Part shown: positions 38,351-48,857 of the stretch, piece after piece
Numbering within the stretch: the first letter of the stretch is position 1
How the letters are laid out: each line of letters starts with the position of its first letter
Source of the DNA: Gammaproteobacteria bacterium
GTDB taxonomy: Bacteria; Pseudomonadota; Gammaproteobacteria; Eutrophobiales; Eutrophobiaceae
Assembly (NCBI GenBank): GCA_012103475.1
Contig: WLWS01000004.1
Coordinates: forward strand, 1-64,000
DNA length: 64,000 nt
Direction: 5' to 3'
Program-made: the position numbers and the translations under genes
The notes under the pieces: generated by a model
Seen by the model: only the letters and a program-made list of their open reading frames with translations
Told to the model about the DNA's origin: nothing
Databases searched by the model: none

Positions 38351-39100
38351 GTGCACTTTATTAAAAGATTAGGCTTAGGACTGTTGCTTGCTGGATCCTC
38401 GATAGTTGCTCAGGCCTACGAATTTTCCGGAAACATTTCTGTTTCAAATAATTACCTGTGGCGCGGATTAACGCAGACAACAGACGAGCCTGCGATTTCA
38501 GGTGGTGTTGATTTCTCGTTTGAAAGTGGTATTTACGTCGGTACATGGATCTCCAACGTGCAGTACGCAGCTGATGATGCTTTTTCCTATGAGAATGACC
38601 TCTATATTGGTTTCGCCGGAGATTTCAACGGTATCAGTTACGATATCGGCTACCTTTACTACAATTACAACGAACAGGCAGAATTCGATTTCGGTGAAAT
38701 TTACGGTAGCCTCGGATATGCCGGATTCAGTGTAACCGCCTCCGTTTTTGCCCACACACAGGCAGATGAAAGCGCCGGACAGGCAGTTGTCGGACGTGAT
38801 TACGATTACGGCTTTGGTGAAGCCTACTACGTTTCACTTGACTACGGATTTACCCTTCCCAACATGGAAGGTACACCGATGGAAGGGGTTGAGTTCGGAT
38901 TGCACGCCGGTTATCACGATGGCGACTTTGTTGACGGGTTTAACTTTGCCGATGGCACCTTCAATTATTTCGATTATTCGGCATCAATTTCAAAGAGCGG
39001 TTTCAGTCTCATGATTAGTGGCACCGATCTGGAAGACTCACCTTCAAACCTGAATAACGACAGTATGAAATTCGTGCTCTCCTATGGACTGGATTTCTAG
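38351..39100 (+). CDS. TorF-family outer-membrane porin-like protein
   Basis: An outer-membrane beta-barrel of about 249 residues. From GTG at 38351 the product starts with the signal peptide HFIKRLGLGLLLAGSSIVAQA, and GGGAG-type GGGAGA sits eight bases upstream. The frame is open to 38315, but that start would add a charged tail before the signal. The mature part begins YEFSGNISVSNNYLWRGLTQT, the hallmark of the TIGR02001/TorF family, with alternating aromatic strands and a C-terminal Phe (SYGLDF), as expected for BAM insertion. The solute is unknown. A strong terminator follows. Confidence 0.88.
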   Translation: MHFIKRLGLGLLLAGSSIVAQAYEFSGNISVSNNYLWRGLTQTTDEPAISGGVDFSFESGIYVGTWISNVQYAADDAFSYENDLYIGFAGDFNGISYDIGYLYYNYNEQAEFDFGEIYGSLGYAGFSVTASVFAHTQADESAGQAVVGRDYDYGFGEAYYVSLDYGFTLPNMEGTPMEGVEFGLHAGYHDGDFVDGFNFADGTFNYFDYSASISKSGFSLMISGTDLEDSPSNLNNDSMKFVLSYGLDF

Positions 39101-39124
39101 AACGAATGCAGCAATCTGATTAAA

Positions 39125-39166
39125 CAAACAGAAGGCCGATTGATATCGGCCTTCTGTTTGTTTTCT
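39125..39166 (+). terminator. Strong intrinsic terminator after the porin gene
   Basis: A perfect 16-bp stem: CAAACAGAAGGCCGAT (39125-39140), loop TGAT, then ATCGGCCTTCTGTTTG (39145-39160), followed by TTTTCTG. It can also act for the convergent small gene ending at 39184. Confidence 0.9.
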
Positions 39167-39183
39167 GTCTAAAGTTGGATCTG

Positions 39184-39471
39184 CTAGTCCTGACGCGTCA
39201 GGGTCTCAATCATTTTCAAACACTTGTTGTATTTATGTCGGTTATAGGGCGGTTTATTGAATGGCGGCCTGTAACCTCTTAGTTTACATTCATTCGTGTT
39301 GTTGTGTGGAAGCAAAGCCGCAAAAGCAGATAGCTTTTTTGTTGCCTGCGGTTTGGGCAAGCTCTCTGTTTCGGCATGTACCACAAAATGAAAGGCAAAA
39401 ACGAAAATAAAGACTTTAGCGGTATAAATAAAAAAATATTTCGCCTGTTTAATAAGACCAGATTTATTCAT
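39184..39471 (-). CDS. Small exported hypothetical protein
   Basis: About 95 residues from ATG at 39471. The N-terminal hydrophobic stretch YTAKVFIFVFAFHFVVHAE reads as a signal peptide or anchor. A short basic tail carries two Cys (ECKL and NKCL) and PPFNKPPYNRHKYNKC. The frame is open upstream to 39564, but that longer start lacks a signal and overlaps the divergent gene. A G-rich ribosome site precedes 39471. No family is recognised. Confidence 0.5.
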   Translation of the reverse strand: MNKSGLIKQAKYFFIYTAKVFIFVFAFHFVVHAETESLPKPQATKKLSAFAALLPHNNTNECKLRGYRPPFNKPPYNRHKYNKCLKMIETLTRQD

Positions 39472-39593
39472 AATACCCTGCCCCCGCAATAGTAAGATCT
39501 TTTGTACCCAGTCAATATAACTCATTGATAAAATGATTCTATTGAAGGATATTGGCCTTATCAAGACAATTCAGGAACGGGGTAAGCAGGCAA

Positions 39594-42500
39594 ATGGGCA
39601 AGCGAGCACGTCGACGCGCCAAAGCGGTATCAGGCCAGAATCCGACAAAGTCCGACTCCGTCGATAAAAAAGTCGGACTTCACGCTGAAAGTGGCGTAGA
39701 TCGTGTCTTTCTGGCAGTTATAGCCTGCTTTGTTCTTTCTGGTTTCGCCGCGCTGATTTATCAAACCGCCTGGCTTCGACAGTTTTCCATCGCTTTTGGC
39801 ACCTCGGAACTCGCCGTTGTTACGGTACTGGCCGCCTACATGGCAGGCCTTGCGCTTGGTGCCATCGTCGCTGCCCGTTATCTGAATCAGGTAAAGCGGC
39901 CAGTACTGGTCTACGGACTTCTTGAAGCCGGGATTGCCATATCGGCATTAGCAGTGCCCTGGTTATTGATGGGCGCGAGTGCTCTGTACACCGTGATCCT
40001 CGGTGATCAAGCTGTACCACCTGATGCTGACAGTGTCGGCCAGTCAATCTTTTATCTCATTAGCGGTTTTTTAATTCTGGCGATCCCGACCGGCTTCATG
40101 GGAGCCACCCTGCCATTGCTGATTCGGCATGCAGTAAAAAGCGACACTCAACTCGGACCGCGTGTGGCCTATCTTTATGCCAGTAATACTGTTGGTGCGG
40201 TAATTGGTACTTTGATCGCGGGTTTCGTCTTGTTACCTATGCTTGGATTACGCGCGACAATCTGGGTTGGTGTAGGCGTTAATATTGTTGTGTTTATCAT
40301 TGCTGCAAGACTGGCGCGATATCTTCAGCCAATTGAAGAAAATGACACATCCTTGCCACAAGAAGACGGATCCGCCAGTTTTTTTCACAGCTGTATCAAA
40401 CCCTGCCTTGCCACACCTACTGAATTTGCCCGAATAGTAAGATCTGTATTTTCAGGTCAAACGGCATGGATTTTACCCATCATGCTAGTCTCTGGCAGCA
40501 CGGCCTTTTTTTATGAAGTGTTGTGGACGCGTCTGATAAATCACGTTCTGGGAGGAAGTATTTATGCCTTCGCTACCATGCTGGCCAGCTTTCTTTCCGG
40601 CATTGCCATTGGTGGTGCCCTGGCCGGTCGCTTTGCCAGAACTCGTGAGCAGGCTGCATGGGCCTTTGCAATCGTCCAGATAGCAATAGGTGTTTTCTCG
40701 GCAGCGGTATACGCGTGGATGGAATACACAATCCCCTCGGCGCGTGACTTCCTCACTGATGCATTTTTTGCAGCAATCGTAATGTTACCGTCAACCATAT
40801 TCATTGGCGCAACGCTACCATTGGCAATTCGAATTCTGGCACAAAATGAAATCGATGCAGGGACCTGTACCGCCAGAGTCTATTCCTGGAATACCGTAGG
40901 TGGCATTATCGGCGCTGTTCTTGCCGGCTTCTATTTAATTCCTTTACTCGAGTTCAGAGGTTCAATTCGTCTGGCAGTTTTTTTGAACTTATCCCTCTGC
41001 CTCTTCACGCTGATTATCATAACGCCAAGAAAGCCTAACTATATTGGAATTATTTCTCTCGTAACACTGGCACTTGTATTCGGCTACCAACCCGACAGAC
41101 CTATGGCAGTGCTCAATGCCTCCGTATTCAACAATAACAACAAACCTGATGAAATTGACGAAGTGTATTTTGGCGTAGGCCGTTCTGCCACAGTGTTAAT
41201 GGCGGCAAGAGAGGGCTGGATGGATTTACGTACCAATGGATTATCAGAGGCCATTATCGAAGCAAAAGGCTCTCCGCCAACTCTACAAAATCAACGCTGA
41301 CTATCGGCTTTACCAGTAGCAGCTCGTCCCGATGCAGAATCTTTATTAGTAGTCGGGTTTGGCGGTGGCATAGCTCTGGAAGGCGCTCCTAATTCCGTTA
41401 AAAGTATAGATGTTATTGAACTGGAACCGAAAGTGATCGAAGCCAACCAGGCTATTTCTTCGTTTCGCGCACATGATCCACTTGCTGACAGGCGTGTCAC
41501 TGTTATTGTTAATGATGCGCGCAATGCGCTGCGCCTGAGTTCGAAGCGTTACGATATTATTGTTTCTCAACCTTCGCATCCATGGACGGCCGGTGCATCC
41601 CATCTGTATACACGAGAATTTATGTCCATAGCAAAAGATCATCTAACTGTAGATGGTGTCTTTGTTCAATGGATGAACACAGAGTTTGTTGATGAAGTAT
41701 TATTACGAAGCCTGTCAGCTACGCTACTGGCTGTCTTTGCCAATGTTCGTGTCTATCAACCTAATCCGGGGGCGCTGTTTTTTCTTGCATCGGATACCAA
41801 GCTGAAGATTGAGCATCAGATCGCACAAAGCGGCAGACCACTATCTGAACATTCCAGTCACTTTGCAAGAATCGGTCTGAATAGTGTGGAAGACTTTGTA
41901 GTTTCGTTGGCTATGGATGAAGAGGGCTTGAGAAACTTTGCTCAAAGCGGTTCGATTTCCAGCGACAACCGCAATATCATGGCCACTAACAGTCGTAGTC
42001 GCGGTGATGGTCTTAAGTCGGTGGATGTATCAGAATTGTTTGCCTCTTATGATCCGCTATTGAATAACGATAGCTGGGTTTATGATGGTCTTGGTAAAGA
42101 GCTTAATTTAACCTACATTGGTTCACGTCTTATACATAACGGCTTTGCTCTCCGTGCGGCAAAACTGACTGAATCAATCAAGGATCGATCAACTGCACTG
42201 CTGATACACGCAATCAATTTATCTCACCATGGCAATGGTACTGAAGCTCTGGAATATTTACGTGAGTCAATCAGGGAACGGCCCGGCAACAGGCAGGCGA
42301 GCTATCGCCTGATTAAAAACCGCTTATCGAGTCTTGTTAGCGGTACAGCCTCAGAGGAAATTAATGTAGTTGCTCGCTATCTCGATGGTGTGCCAAAAGC
42401 GGTGATTGAGGGGTGGGGCTATGCGGCAAGAAAAAACTGGCTGGCACTGATTGAACTGGAAGACGAACTGGCCAGCAGCAAAGTCACTGACCTTTGGTAT

Positions 42501-42914
42501 CCGGAAGCAACTCAACTACGCATTGAATGGCGGACCAAAGTCAAGGCGCAGGGAATGGAACGCAACCCGGCCCTGGAAGCATTAAATTTGATTGACCGGA
42601 CAGTATTGATTGCGCCTGAACTCGATCTTTACGTTTTGCGGGCTGCCTGCGGGATATTGATGAAAGATCCGCACATATTCGTTGAATCGTCGCGTTACGT
42701 TGCCAATTTTATAGAACTCAGGCTTGATAGCGTGAAAAACGACGATTATACAATCACTGCAAACGAATTGAGGGTTATGCAAAGTAGGCTTAAAGAGTTA
42801 TCTGGAAAATTAAAATCTGGTTTTGTTAAACCAGTAAAACAACGAGCACTTGATACTCTGATTAAGATGAACTCACTGGCAGATAAACTGGAGACAATTG
42901 AATCGACGAAATAG
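39594..42914 (+). pseudogene. Fused membrane carrier-spermidine synthase-like protein, interrupted by a UGA
   Basis: A large fused MFS/spermidine-synthase-type protein. The N-terminal part (to about residue 500) has some 12-14 hydrophobic helices with the repeated signature GFMGATLPLLIRH and IGATLPLAIRIL. The C-terminal part has a methyltransferase-like fold with the AdoMet-type loop LLVVGFGGGIALEGAP and the VSQPSHPWTAGASHLYTREF block. TGA at 41298-41300 splits it after TLQNQR. The frame continues unchanged as LSALPVAARPDAESLLVVG to 42914 (1106 residues in all). Homologues, as I recall, have Trp here, so TGG to TGA is the simplest cause. Start ATG 39594 is preferred over TTG 39552. The substrate is unknown. 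Confidence 0.82.
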
Positions 42915-43100
42915 TTTAGCTGTCATTTATTGGTGTTGAATAACAGTCCCCCCTCCTATCAATTAGTTTTATTCTTTCCGATCAGAATTATTCTGTTTTT
43001 AATACGACGGGTTTATTGATTAAGATCAAAACAGTTAAGTTCGAAGATTTTATATTAATAGTCAGAAATATTGAGTGGTTTTAAAAATGAGGACAGTACA

Positions 43101-43607
43101 ATGAAAACTTCCAATTATCTGATAATTTCACTTCAAGCAATCGCGTTTATATGCATCAGCCAAAGCGCTTTGGCCTCCGACTCTGATAAACGAGTTGACA
43201 CCGAGTTCTACAGCGCCCGGGGAGACAACGTTGATGCTGATACTTTCAGAGGCTATGTTACCTATCATCAGACATGTGTACGCTGCCACGATGTCGGGGG
43301 TGTTGGTAGCGAAGACATTCCTGACCTGACAGTAAGTGTGGATCGACTCAGTCCCGCGAATTTCCGTATTAAAGTGCTTCACAAATTTGCCGTCAAGTTT
43401 TCCAGTGACGATTGGACCCACCTTGAACAATCGATGTTTGAGGAGATTCGAAAACAGGAAAAACGTGATAACAATGAGCTGACTAATATGCCTTCCTGGG
43501 AGAATAACCCTATCGTTGCTGCAAATGTACAAAACATATATCGATACCTGAAAGCCCGTGCGGATGGGGCAATCGGGACTGAGAAACCGGGTTTACTAAA
43601 GGAGTAA
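43101..43607 (+). CDS. Exported class I c-type cytochrome
   Basis: A 168-residue periplasmic electron carrier. It has a signal peptide (residues 1-24, ending QSALAS) and one heme site CVRCH, with a likely distal Met in NMPSW. The ending NIYRYLKARADGAIGTEKP resembles cytochromes that accept electrons from PQQ alcohol dehydrogenases, but no dehydrogenase gene is near, so that partner is a guess. The ATG at 43101 with GAGGA upstream is preferred over 43071. It is the last gene before the AT-rich accessory DNA. Confidence 0.85.
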   Translation: MKTSNYLIISLQAIAFICISQSALASDSDKRVDTEFYSARGDNVDADTFRGYVTYHQTCVRCHDVGGVGSEDIPDLTVSVDRLSPANFRIKVLHKFAVKFSSDDWTHLEQSMFEEIRKQEKRDNNELTNMPSWENNPIVAANVQNIYRYLKARADGAIGTEKPGLLKE

Positions 43608-43650
43608 ATATAGTTTCTTTTTGTCAGAGCCTCTTGCACTTCCAGAAACA

Positions 43651-43669
43651 AAAAAACCGGCCTTCGGTT
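43651..43669. terminator. Possible weak terminator
   Basis: AACCG (43655-43659) and CGGTT (43665-43669) flank a five-base loop. An A run on the left makes a T-run terminator on the minus strand, and a T-rich stretch lies a little further on for the plus strand. It may end the cytochrome transcript. The stem is short. Confidence 0.35.
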
Positions 43670-44679
43670 GAGCTCTCTATTTTTGTTATTTATCGGGACT
43701 GATTCGTAATCGCTTTGGGCGATTACTCAACCCTGCGGGGCGGTGGTTGTAGTCTGCTGCTAGACAGTCTCGTCCGAAAATCCCTAATAACTGGGAAAAT
43801 ACAGGGAATATTCTCGAATTTTGCAGCCATAATCCGGGAAACCTCCATGAAAGCCAAATATTACGTACTGTTCTAGCTTTTCTCATTAATCAAAGGAAAT
43901 ACTAACAGGGAATTATCAGGGAAATAGATGAAAACTAAAGCTTTCATTGAGGAGTCATAACTAAACCCATTTTTCCAGCATTATAAATTAGGGGTAGAAA
44001 TTGGGGTATTATTATGTGTCGACTAATTCCTTCCTTTAAATTATTCATGTATTTATTGGAGAAATTCGCCTCCCGCTAGCGGCATCTAAATGTAAACTGC
44101 ATTCGGGAGACAGAGGTTGTGAGCTCGAATCTCGCTCTGACCTACTCCATCAAATACTTACATATTTTCCAATTTCCCATAAAATTGATTAAAGCTAAAG
44201 TGAGACTTGATATACAATTATCAAATATCTCTTTTCTCTATTTTGGTTCTGTTCTAATTTGTCGACTCTGGCTTTTGCTAATCAGCTCAAAATCCATTTT
44301 TTATAGAATTAGGAGCTTCACTCTTTCACGTCATCGATGTATGGGTTATCAGATGTTATTAGTTTAGGAAAATAAATAATTCAGATTTCTGGTTTGCATT
44401 ATTACTGACATTTTCGAATCTAGTAACTGGTTATTTTGTAATAACCATTTTTATTATAAATCTAGTCCCAGTAAATACTGCTCGATATACTGTCCTACCA
44501 ACTCTATAAATCACGCAGTTGTAATAATGCCTATTCTTGTATCTATAACTTAAATATCCGAGTCGTGATCGGGGACAAATAAGTTTGCATACTACAAAAG
44601 CCCGAACAGAATTGGTTTATTAAAGAAATAGATCGAAGCTCAACTTGAGTAGAAGTTTGCAGCATCAAGAGTATCCGAT
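43670..44679. other. AT-rich non-coding stretch at the start of the accessory region
   Basis: About 1 kb with no convincing gene. Short frames here lack ribosome sites and any family resemblance. The repeated wording of GGGAAAATACAGGGAATATTC and GGGAATTATCAGGGAAATA (43790-43925) hints at an old small repeat. The only recognisable item is the tRNA-Pro-like relic described separately. Confidence 0.5.
44065..44145 (+). pseudogene. Decayed tRNA-Pro-like sequence (possible old attachment site)
   Basis: The 3' half matches tRNA-Pro(CGG) in order and spacing: CTGCATTCGGGAGACAG at 44097-44113 (anticodon arm, CGG in the loop), AGAGGTT, then the T-arm GTGAG-CTCGAAT-CTCGC at 44119-44135, which still pairs, then TCTGACC. 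The 5' half is too degraded to fold. The T-loop has C where U is universal. I infer a dead tRNA copy of the kind left at island ends; it marks where AT-rich, gene-poor DNA starts. Confidence 0.5.
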
Positions 44680-45147
44680 TTAATAATCCCATAAACAATC
44701 CTGATATTCTTTGAGTAGTTTCTTCAATTCTTCTCTTCTTTTTCGGCCAAGGGTTTTTAACACGTGCTCCTCGATAGCAAATAATTTAGGAGCAATTCTA
44801 TCAATAAGTTTTTTTCCTTTAGGTAATAACCTAATTGCCAATGACCTTCTGTCACCTTCTACTTTATAGCGCTTTGCCCATCCTTTTTTCTCAAATTCAT
44901 CAATAGTTCTGGCCATTGTTGAACGCTGTAAACCAACAACTTCAGACAAAAACTGTTGTGTCGAGTTTGGATATTCATCAATAAGCAATAATAACGTTGA
45001 ATGAGTAGGGGCCATAGTCTTATGAACATGTTTTCGGAAGAAATGTTCCATGGACATATACGAGATTCTAACTTCCGATGACAAAAACTCATGTCGTATA
45101 TCCGATGATTTGTGTACTCTCTCTAGCCACTTATCTTTTGCTACCAC
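44680..45147 (-). CDS. MarR-family transcriptional regulator
   Basis: A 155-residue winged-helix repressor-type protein. The DNA-binding part is STQQFLSEVVGLQRSTMARTIDEFEKKGWAKR, followed by the wing GDRRSLAIRLLPKGKKL. N- and C-terminal helices form the dimer interface. It stands first in the accessory region, convergent with nothing on the left, with a broken VOC fragment on its right. A ligand or target cannot be inferred; it could once have controlled the adjacent catabolic cluster. Confidence 0.87.
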   Translation of the reverse strand: MVAKDKWLERVHKSSDIRHEFLSSEVRISYMSMEHFFRKHVHKTMAPTHSTLLLLIDEYPNSTQQFLSEVVGLQRSTMARTIDEFEKKGWAKRYKVEGDRRSLAIRLLPKGKKLIDRIAPKLFAIEEHVLKTLGRKRREELKKLLKEYQDCLWDY

Positions 45148-45538
45148 TGTAAGTCATTCCATAGTGTGTTTATTGCGATTTGAATATACTACAAATTAAG
45201 TTTAACACACAAGATATTAATCTCTGATAACAGGACTTGTTCACAATCTAGTGCTGCTTAAAATTATGGAATACATTTAGAGTGCAGCCCAATTTCAATG
45301 GCCCACGTCAGCGAAGTGCATCTTATATAATGACATTTATTAAATGACTAAAGTTCTATATTTAATTCAGGATATCCTATTTCGCAAAGGCTTTTTCTGT
45401 CATCGCATGTTCTATTTGAATTGCACTTTTGAAATCCTCCTAGTCGGAGCTTGCATAACTGAATATGCAAATAGACAGTGTGTTTAGTACAAATAAAATT
45501 CGAGCAATATTTACGTTTATTTTCATCTTTAATCTTAG

Positions 45539-45736
45539 TCAATCAATAATCGTAAAAAGAAGCGGCTGACGCTCCGGCTCGGAGGTCAGCCCAAAGTAAG
45601 AGGAGGAACTTATTTTATTTAGTATTTTTTTGTCCGAACGTTGAATCAGTGGTAACTCAAGCAACTCTCCATAAAGCTTGTGGCATTGTGCTAGTTCTTC
45701 TGTGTAGAAGAATGTACTACTTTCCTTGATCTTCAA
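45539..45736 (-). pseudogene. Fragment of a VOC/glyoxalase-like protein
   Basis: A 65-residue remnant. STFFYTEELAQCHKLYGELLELPLIQRSDKK resembles the first beta-alpha-beta unit of a vicinal-oxygen-chelate fold. The rest of the domain, including the second metal ligand, is missing. Only the start of such a gene survives, which fits the decay seen in the next 7 kb. The family resemblance is modest. Confidence 0.4.
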
Positions 45737-45774
45737 AGAACCAAGTTCAAGTAATCAATATAGGAAGTTAGAAT

Positions 45775-46341
45775 TTATTGTAAGATTATTTTTTGATAAT
45801 CCAATTCGTTAATTTGAGTTTCAAGAAATATCTCTTCAGACTCTAGAAAAGCAACCAAATCCTTAAGCAATTGACGATAATATGAAGACTCTATCTTGTT
45901 CTTCTTCCTGAAAATTCCAGTAACTAACTTGGACAAATGGCGTGTTACAAAATCATATTGCGCGCGTTGAATGCCATCAAATGCCTCACTATTTCTATCA
46001 GTCTTGGACTCGATATATGTTAGGTAGTGCATAAACTCCAACTCAACGGAAATATGATCGGGTAATTCGGCGTTATCTGCGCGTGAAAGTCCAAAAAATG
46101 AATACATCCTTACCAAACTCTCGAAAGTTGAACTACGGTCCGAAGTAACGTAATCACTCTCCTGTAAAGAGCAGGCAGATTTCGAAACTGATGGGTCGAA
46201 TGCCTGGAGATAGGATTCACTTTTAACAAAAGGTTCTCCATCATCCATTACAGGCGGATGCTTGAAAGATTCAGAAAAGAATTGATAGGTGCCACTGCGT
46301 ACTAAACCATTGTCGTCCATATCGTCGTTCCTGCGTATCAT
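45775..46341 (-). CDS. TorD/DmsD-like molybdoenzyme chaperone
   Basis: A 188-residue all-helical protein of the TorD family, cytoplasmic chaperones that insert the molybdenum cofactor and hold back Tat export of one partner enzyme. The diagnostic segment is ELPDHISVELEFMHYLTYIE (residues about 93-112). The start overlaps by ATGA the end of a fragment of a DMSO-reductase-type subunit, whose chaperone it must have been. With the enzyme broken it probably has no client now. No internal damage is visible. Confidence 0.7.
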   Translation of the reverse strand: MIRRNDDMDDNGLVRSGTYQFFSESFKHPPVMDDGEPFVKSESYLQAFDPSVSKSACSLQESDYVTSDRSSTFESLVRMYSFFGLSRADNAELPDHISVELEFMHYLTYIESKTDRNSEAFDGIQRAQYDFVTRHLSKLVTGIFRKKNKIESSYYRQLLKDLVAFLESEEIFLETQINELDYQKIILQ

Positions 46342-46799
46342 ACGGCCTGTCCCCGTTTAAGTTGTTCAACTTCATCTTCCGATATTTTCTTTATCTCTAT
46401 CAATGCATCTCGGTCGAAAGTACATGGTTGCCCTGATGAATGTGTAGGACGTAAATGGGGATGGTCGCCAGTTAGATCGATCGGATTCAATGGTGACGGA
46501 GTAACATGTCGCATGTTACCTTTACCTGGAAACTGGTAATCCTCCCAAGCATGATACATTAATGCCTGCCCATCCCGAAGCGAAGGCGCAATTTTTATTC
46601 GGACAATAAACTCGCCAACATCATTATAAACGCGTACCCAGTCCATATCTGATATATTCCGCTTAAATGCATCATTTGGTCCTAGAAGCATAGAAGGTTC
46701 ACCTTGGCACGAAAAAAAGAGAAGAAATGATGAGGCTATTACGAGATTTTCAGGATATTGTCTGGAATTACGAATAATATTTTTTATGATTATTTCCAT
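46338..46799 (-). pseudogene. C-terminal fragment of a type II DMSO-reductase-family molybdenum subunit
   Basis: Only the last 130 or so residues of a large (normally 800-900 aa) molybdopterin subunit remain. The molybdopterin-dinucleotide-binding domain is plain: GEPSMLLGPNDAFKRNISDMDWVRVYNDVGEF, MYHAWEDYQFPGKGNMRHVTPSPLNP, and GQPCTFDRDALIEI. These match dimethylsulfide, ethylbenzene and selenate dehydrogenase/reductase subunits. The N-terminal Fe-S and Mo-binding regions are absent; a flavoprotein gene lies directly upstream instead. It cannot be functional. The following TorD-like gene overlaps it. Confidence 0.65.
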
Positions 46800-46808
46800 T
46801 TTGAGATC

Positions 46809-48777
46809 TTAAGCGACTGCGTAACGAAGAATTTTTTCTACCGCACGACGTCCCTGTACATAACCATTACTCCAGGCCTGAAAACCAGTTATCTCCGAAT
46901 GTCCAAACGCAATTCGACCGTATCCCTCATCCACGACTTCAGGTGGAGAAGGATGGCCATCACTACCAAAATAAAACCCGGGTTGAGGTGCAATATATGC
47001 ATGCCCCCAACGATTTAATACGATCCCAGCAATATCTCGTTTAGGGTCAAACCCATAGTCTCCAAACATAGTTACTAGCTGATTTCTTATTTCCGTTTCA
47101 TAGTCACGATATGATTTGGAAAAAAGTTCTGTGCGCCCCAGACTAGCCTGCACTGACAATGGATTACCGGCGTACTGAACAAATGGTACATAGAGACTCA
47201 TTAATGCAGGTAAGGAAGGATCCAGAGGCATGCTATGGCCGTCGACGATCATTGGACGCCGGATATTTGCGTACCAACTATAGTTATTAAACCAACGCGC
47301 TGCTGATATCCCTAATTTTTCCATAAACTTCCAATTGGTCAAAGCTACACTGACAGTTAGCATAGGAGTGTGATTAAATTGTTGATAGGCATCAACTATT
47401 GGTTGGGGCATGTCTGTTACAACACGTCGCGTGATCCAACCCCCAGTTGACATCACAATGGCTTTTGCTTTTACACGATAAGATTTTCCGTTTTTGGTGT
47501 AAGTCACAACTACCCTTTCCGGATTTCCAGAAGATTGCTCGTGCTTCACATTAATGGCTGTTGCTCCAAGCCGTATCCTGAATTGGTTGCCAGGCCTATC
47601 CAACTCATCAAAATTGACTGGAGCATAGCCAACATTGCTAATTAATTGGTCTCCCTGAATTGCTTCGGGGATAAGTGCCTTTACAAAATGTCTCAGCATA
47701 GTGGAATTTCCACCGGGGAATGCGTAAAAATCTCTATTGATAAATGTATCTCGTTTTTCCTTTGATAAGTGCCCAAGGGTTCCCGGCATTTGCAGTTTAT
47801 AGGCACCATAGGCAGAAATTGCATCACCACTAACGCCATAGGCTGCACTAGCAAAATAAGGATCGATATAGTTATAAAGAACGTCTTCAGATACACCCAG
47901 ATTGTTTACTAGAAAATCATAGTAGGTAATTTTATCAAGTTGCTTTTCCCAATCATCACCAATCTGTTTTGGTTTTATTCTGTTGTGCAACACATTATTC
48001 AAGTCTCGTTTGAATTCCTCAGATAAAGGTGCGTCTTTAAAGTTATTTTTTTTGTGCATCCTTTACCCATTTACTCCCGGCCTCAGTATCGTAAAAATAT
48101 CCAGTACTCGCTCGTTCGGGCCACTTCATCATTGGACCGAAATTATCTGGCGCCAGGACAATATCTTTATCCGTCCCTGATAATTCAGAGAATTCGAATT
48201 CCGTCGGTAATTTCAATTTGTGCCAGATCTCTGGGAAATAGGGCGTGTCGGTATGGACATAAAATGAATTCGAGCCCTGAGGCCCATATAAACGATGACC
48301 ATTTACCTCGAATTCGTTGTGTTTCGCTTCACCACCAAACATGGCGTGATTATCCAGGATGTGGCATTTCTTTTTGTCACCGACCTCTTCTTTAAACGCG
48401 TAGCCGGCACCAAAACCAGAAAAACCTCCTCCTACAATTATCAGATCAAACTCCTCTTCTATTTCTTCCGCCATTTTCATGACTTGGTCCAGCTGTCCAT
48501 CCCTAAGAGCATGGGCAGCATTAACCACTTCATGTGTGTTTCCATTCGCACGAGCATAATCACCTGTCCCACCAGGCCCAGTCCAATCTGGCCCCAACAA
48601 TCCTGCTCCGGCTTGTGCTGGCTTGAGACCCTCACTCGCCATGAGACCTGGCGCCTTCATCGACAACAAACTTGCACCTGTGCCTGCTAAGGTACTGCCG
48701 ATAAAATCTCTACGAGTAATGGGAAGATCTAGACCGAGTTCTTTATCTTTGGATGTTATATTTTTCTTCATGATCAA
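46809..48777 (-). pseudogene. Tat-exported FAD oxidoreductase (spermidine-dehydrogenase-like), frameshifted
   Basis: The N-terminal frame (48777 to 48043) has a twin-Arg signal ITRRDFIGSTLAGTGASLL, the segment GPGGTGDYARANGNTHEVVNAAH, and the FAD loop LIIVGGGFSGFGAGYAF. The second frame (48059 to 46809) supplies the rest, ending with the FAD-binding GRIAFGHSEITGFQAWSNGYVQGRRA. Removing one base from the run of eight T at 48046-48053 (A on the coding strand) joins them as WVKDAQKNNFKDAPL, about 655 residues. The layout resembles spermidine dehydrogenase-type periplasmic flavoproteins, but the substrate is uncertain. An A8 run could also allow transcriptional slippage. Confidence 0.75.
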
Positions 48778-48857
48778 TTGACACCTATATTTATTTATCC
48801 AAAACTTTAGTTTTGACTGGTTTTGCTATCTAATAATTCGCGAAAACTCGCTAATGG

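Noticed and set aside
41298-41300. UGA in the carrier-spermidine-synthase gene as selenocysteine
   Set aside because: No convincing SECIS stem and no thiol motif; a Trp codon mutation is simpler.
43686-43886. 66-residue minus-strand frame
   Set aside because: No ribosome site, no known motif and unlikely composition; treated as chance.
44119-44367. 82-residue plus-strand frame
   Set aside because: It starts inside the tRNA-Pro-like relic, has no ribosome site or family resemblance, and is rich in Leu/Ile as random AT-rich DNA tends to be.
45348-45542. 64-residue minus-strand frame next to the VOC fragment
   Set aside because: It could be a frameshifted continuation of the VOC domain, but no metal ligand or strand pattern could be recognised.
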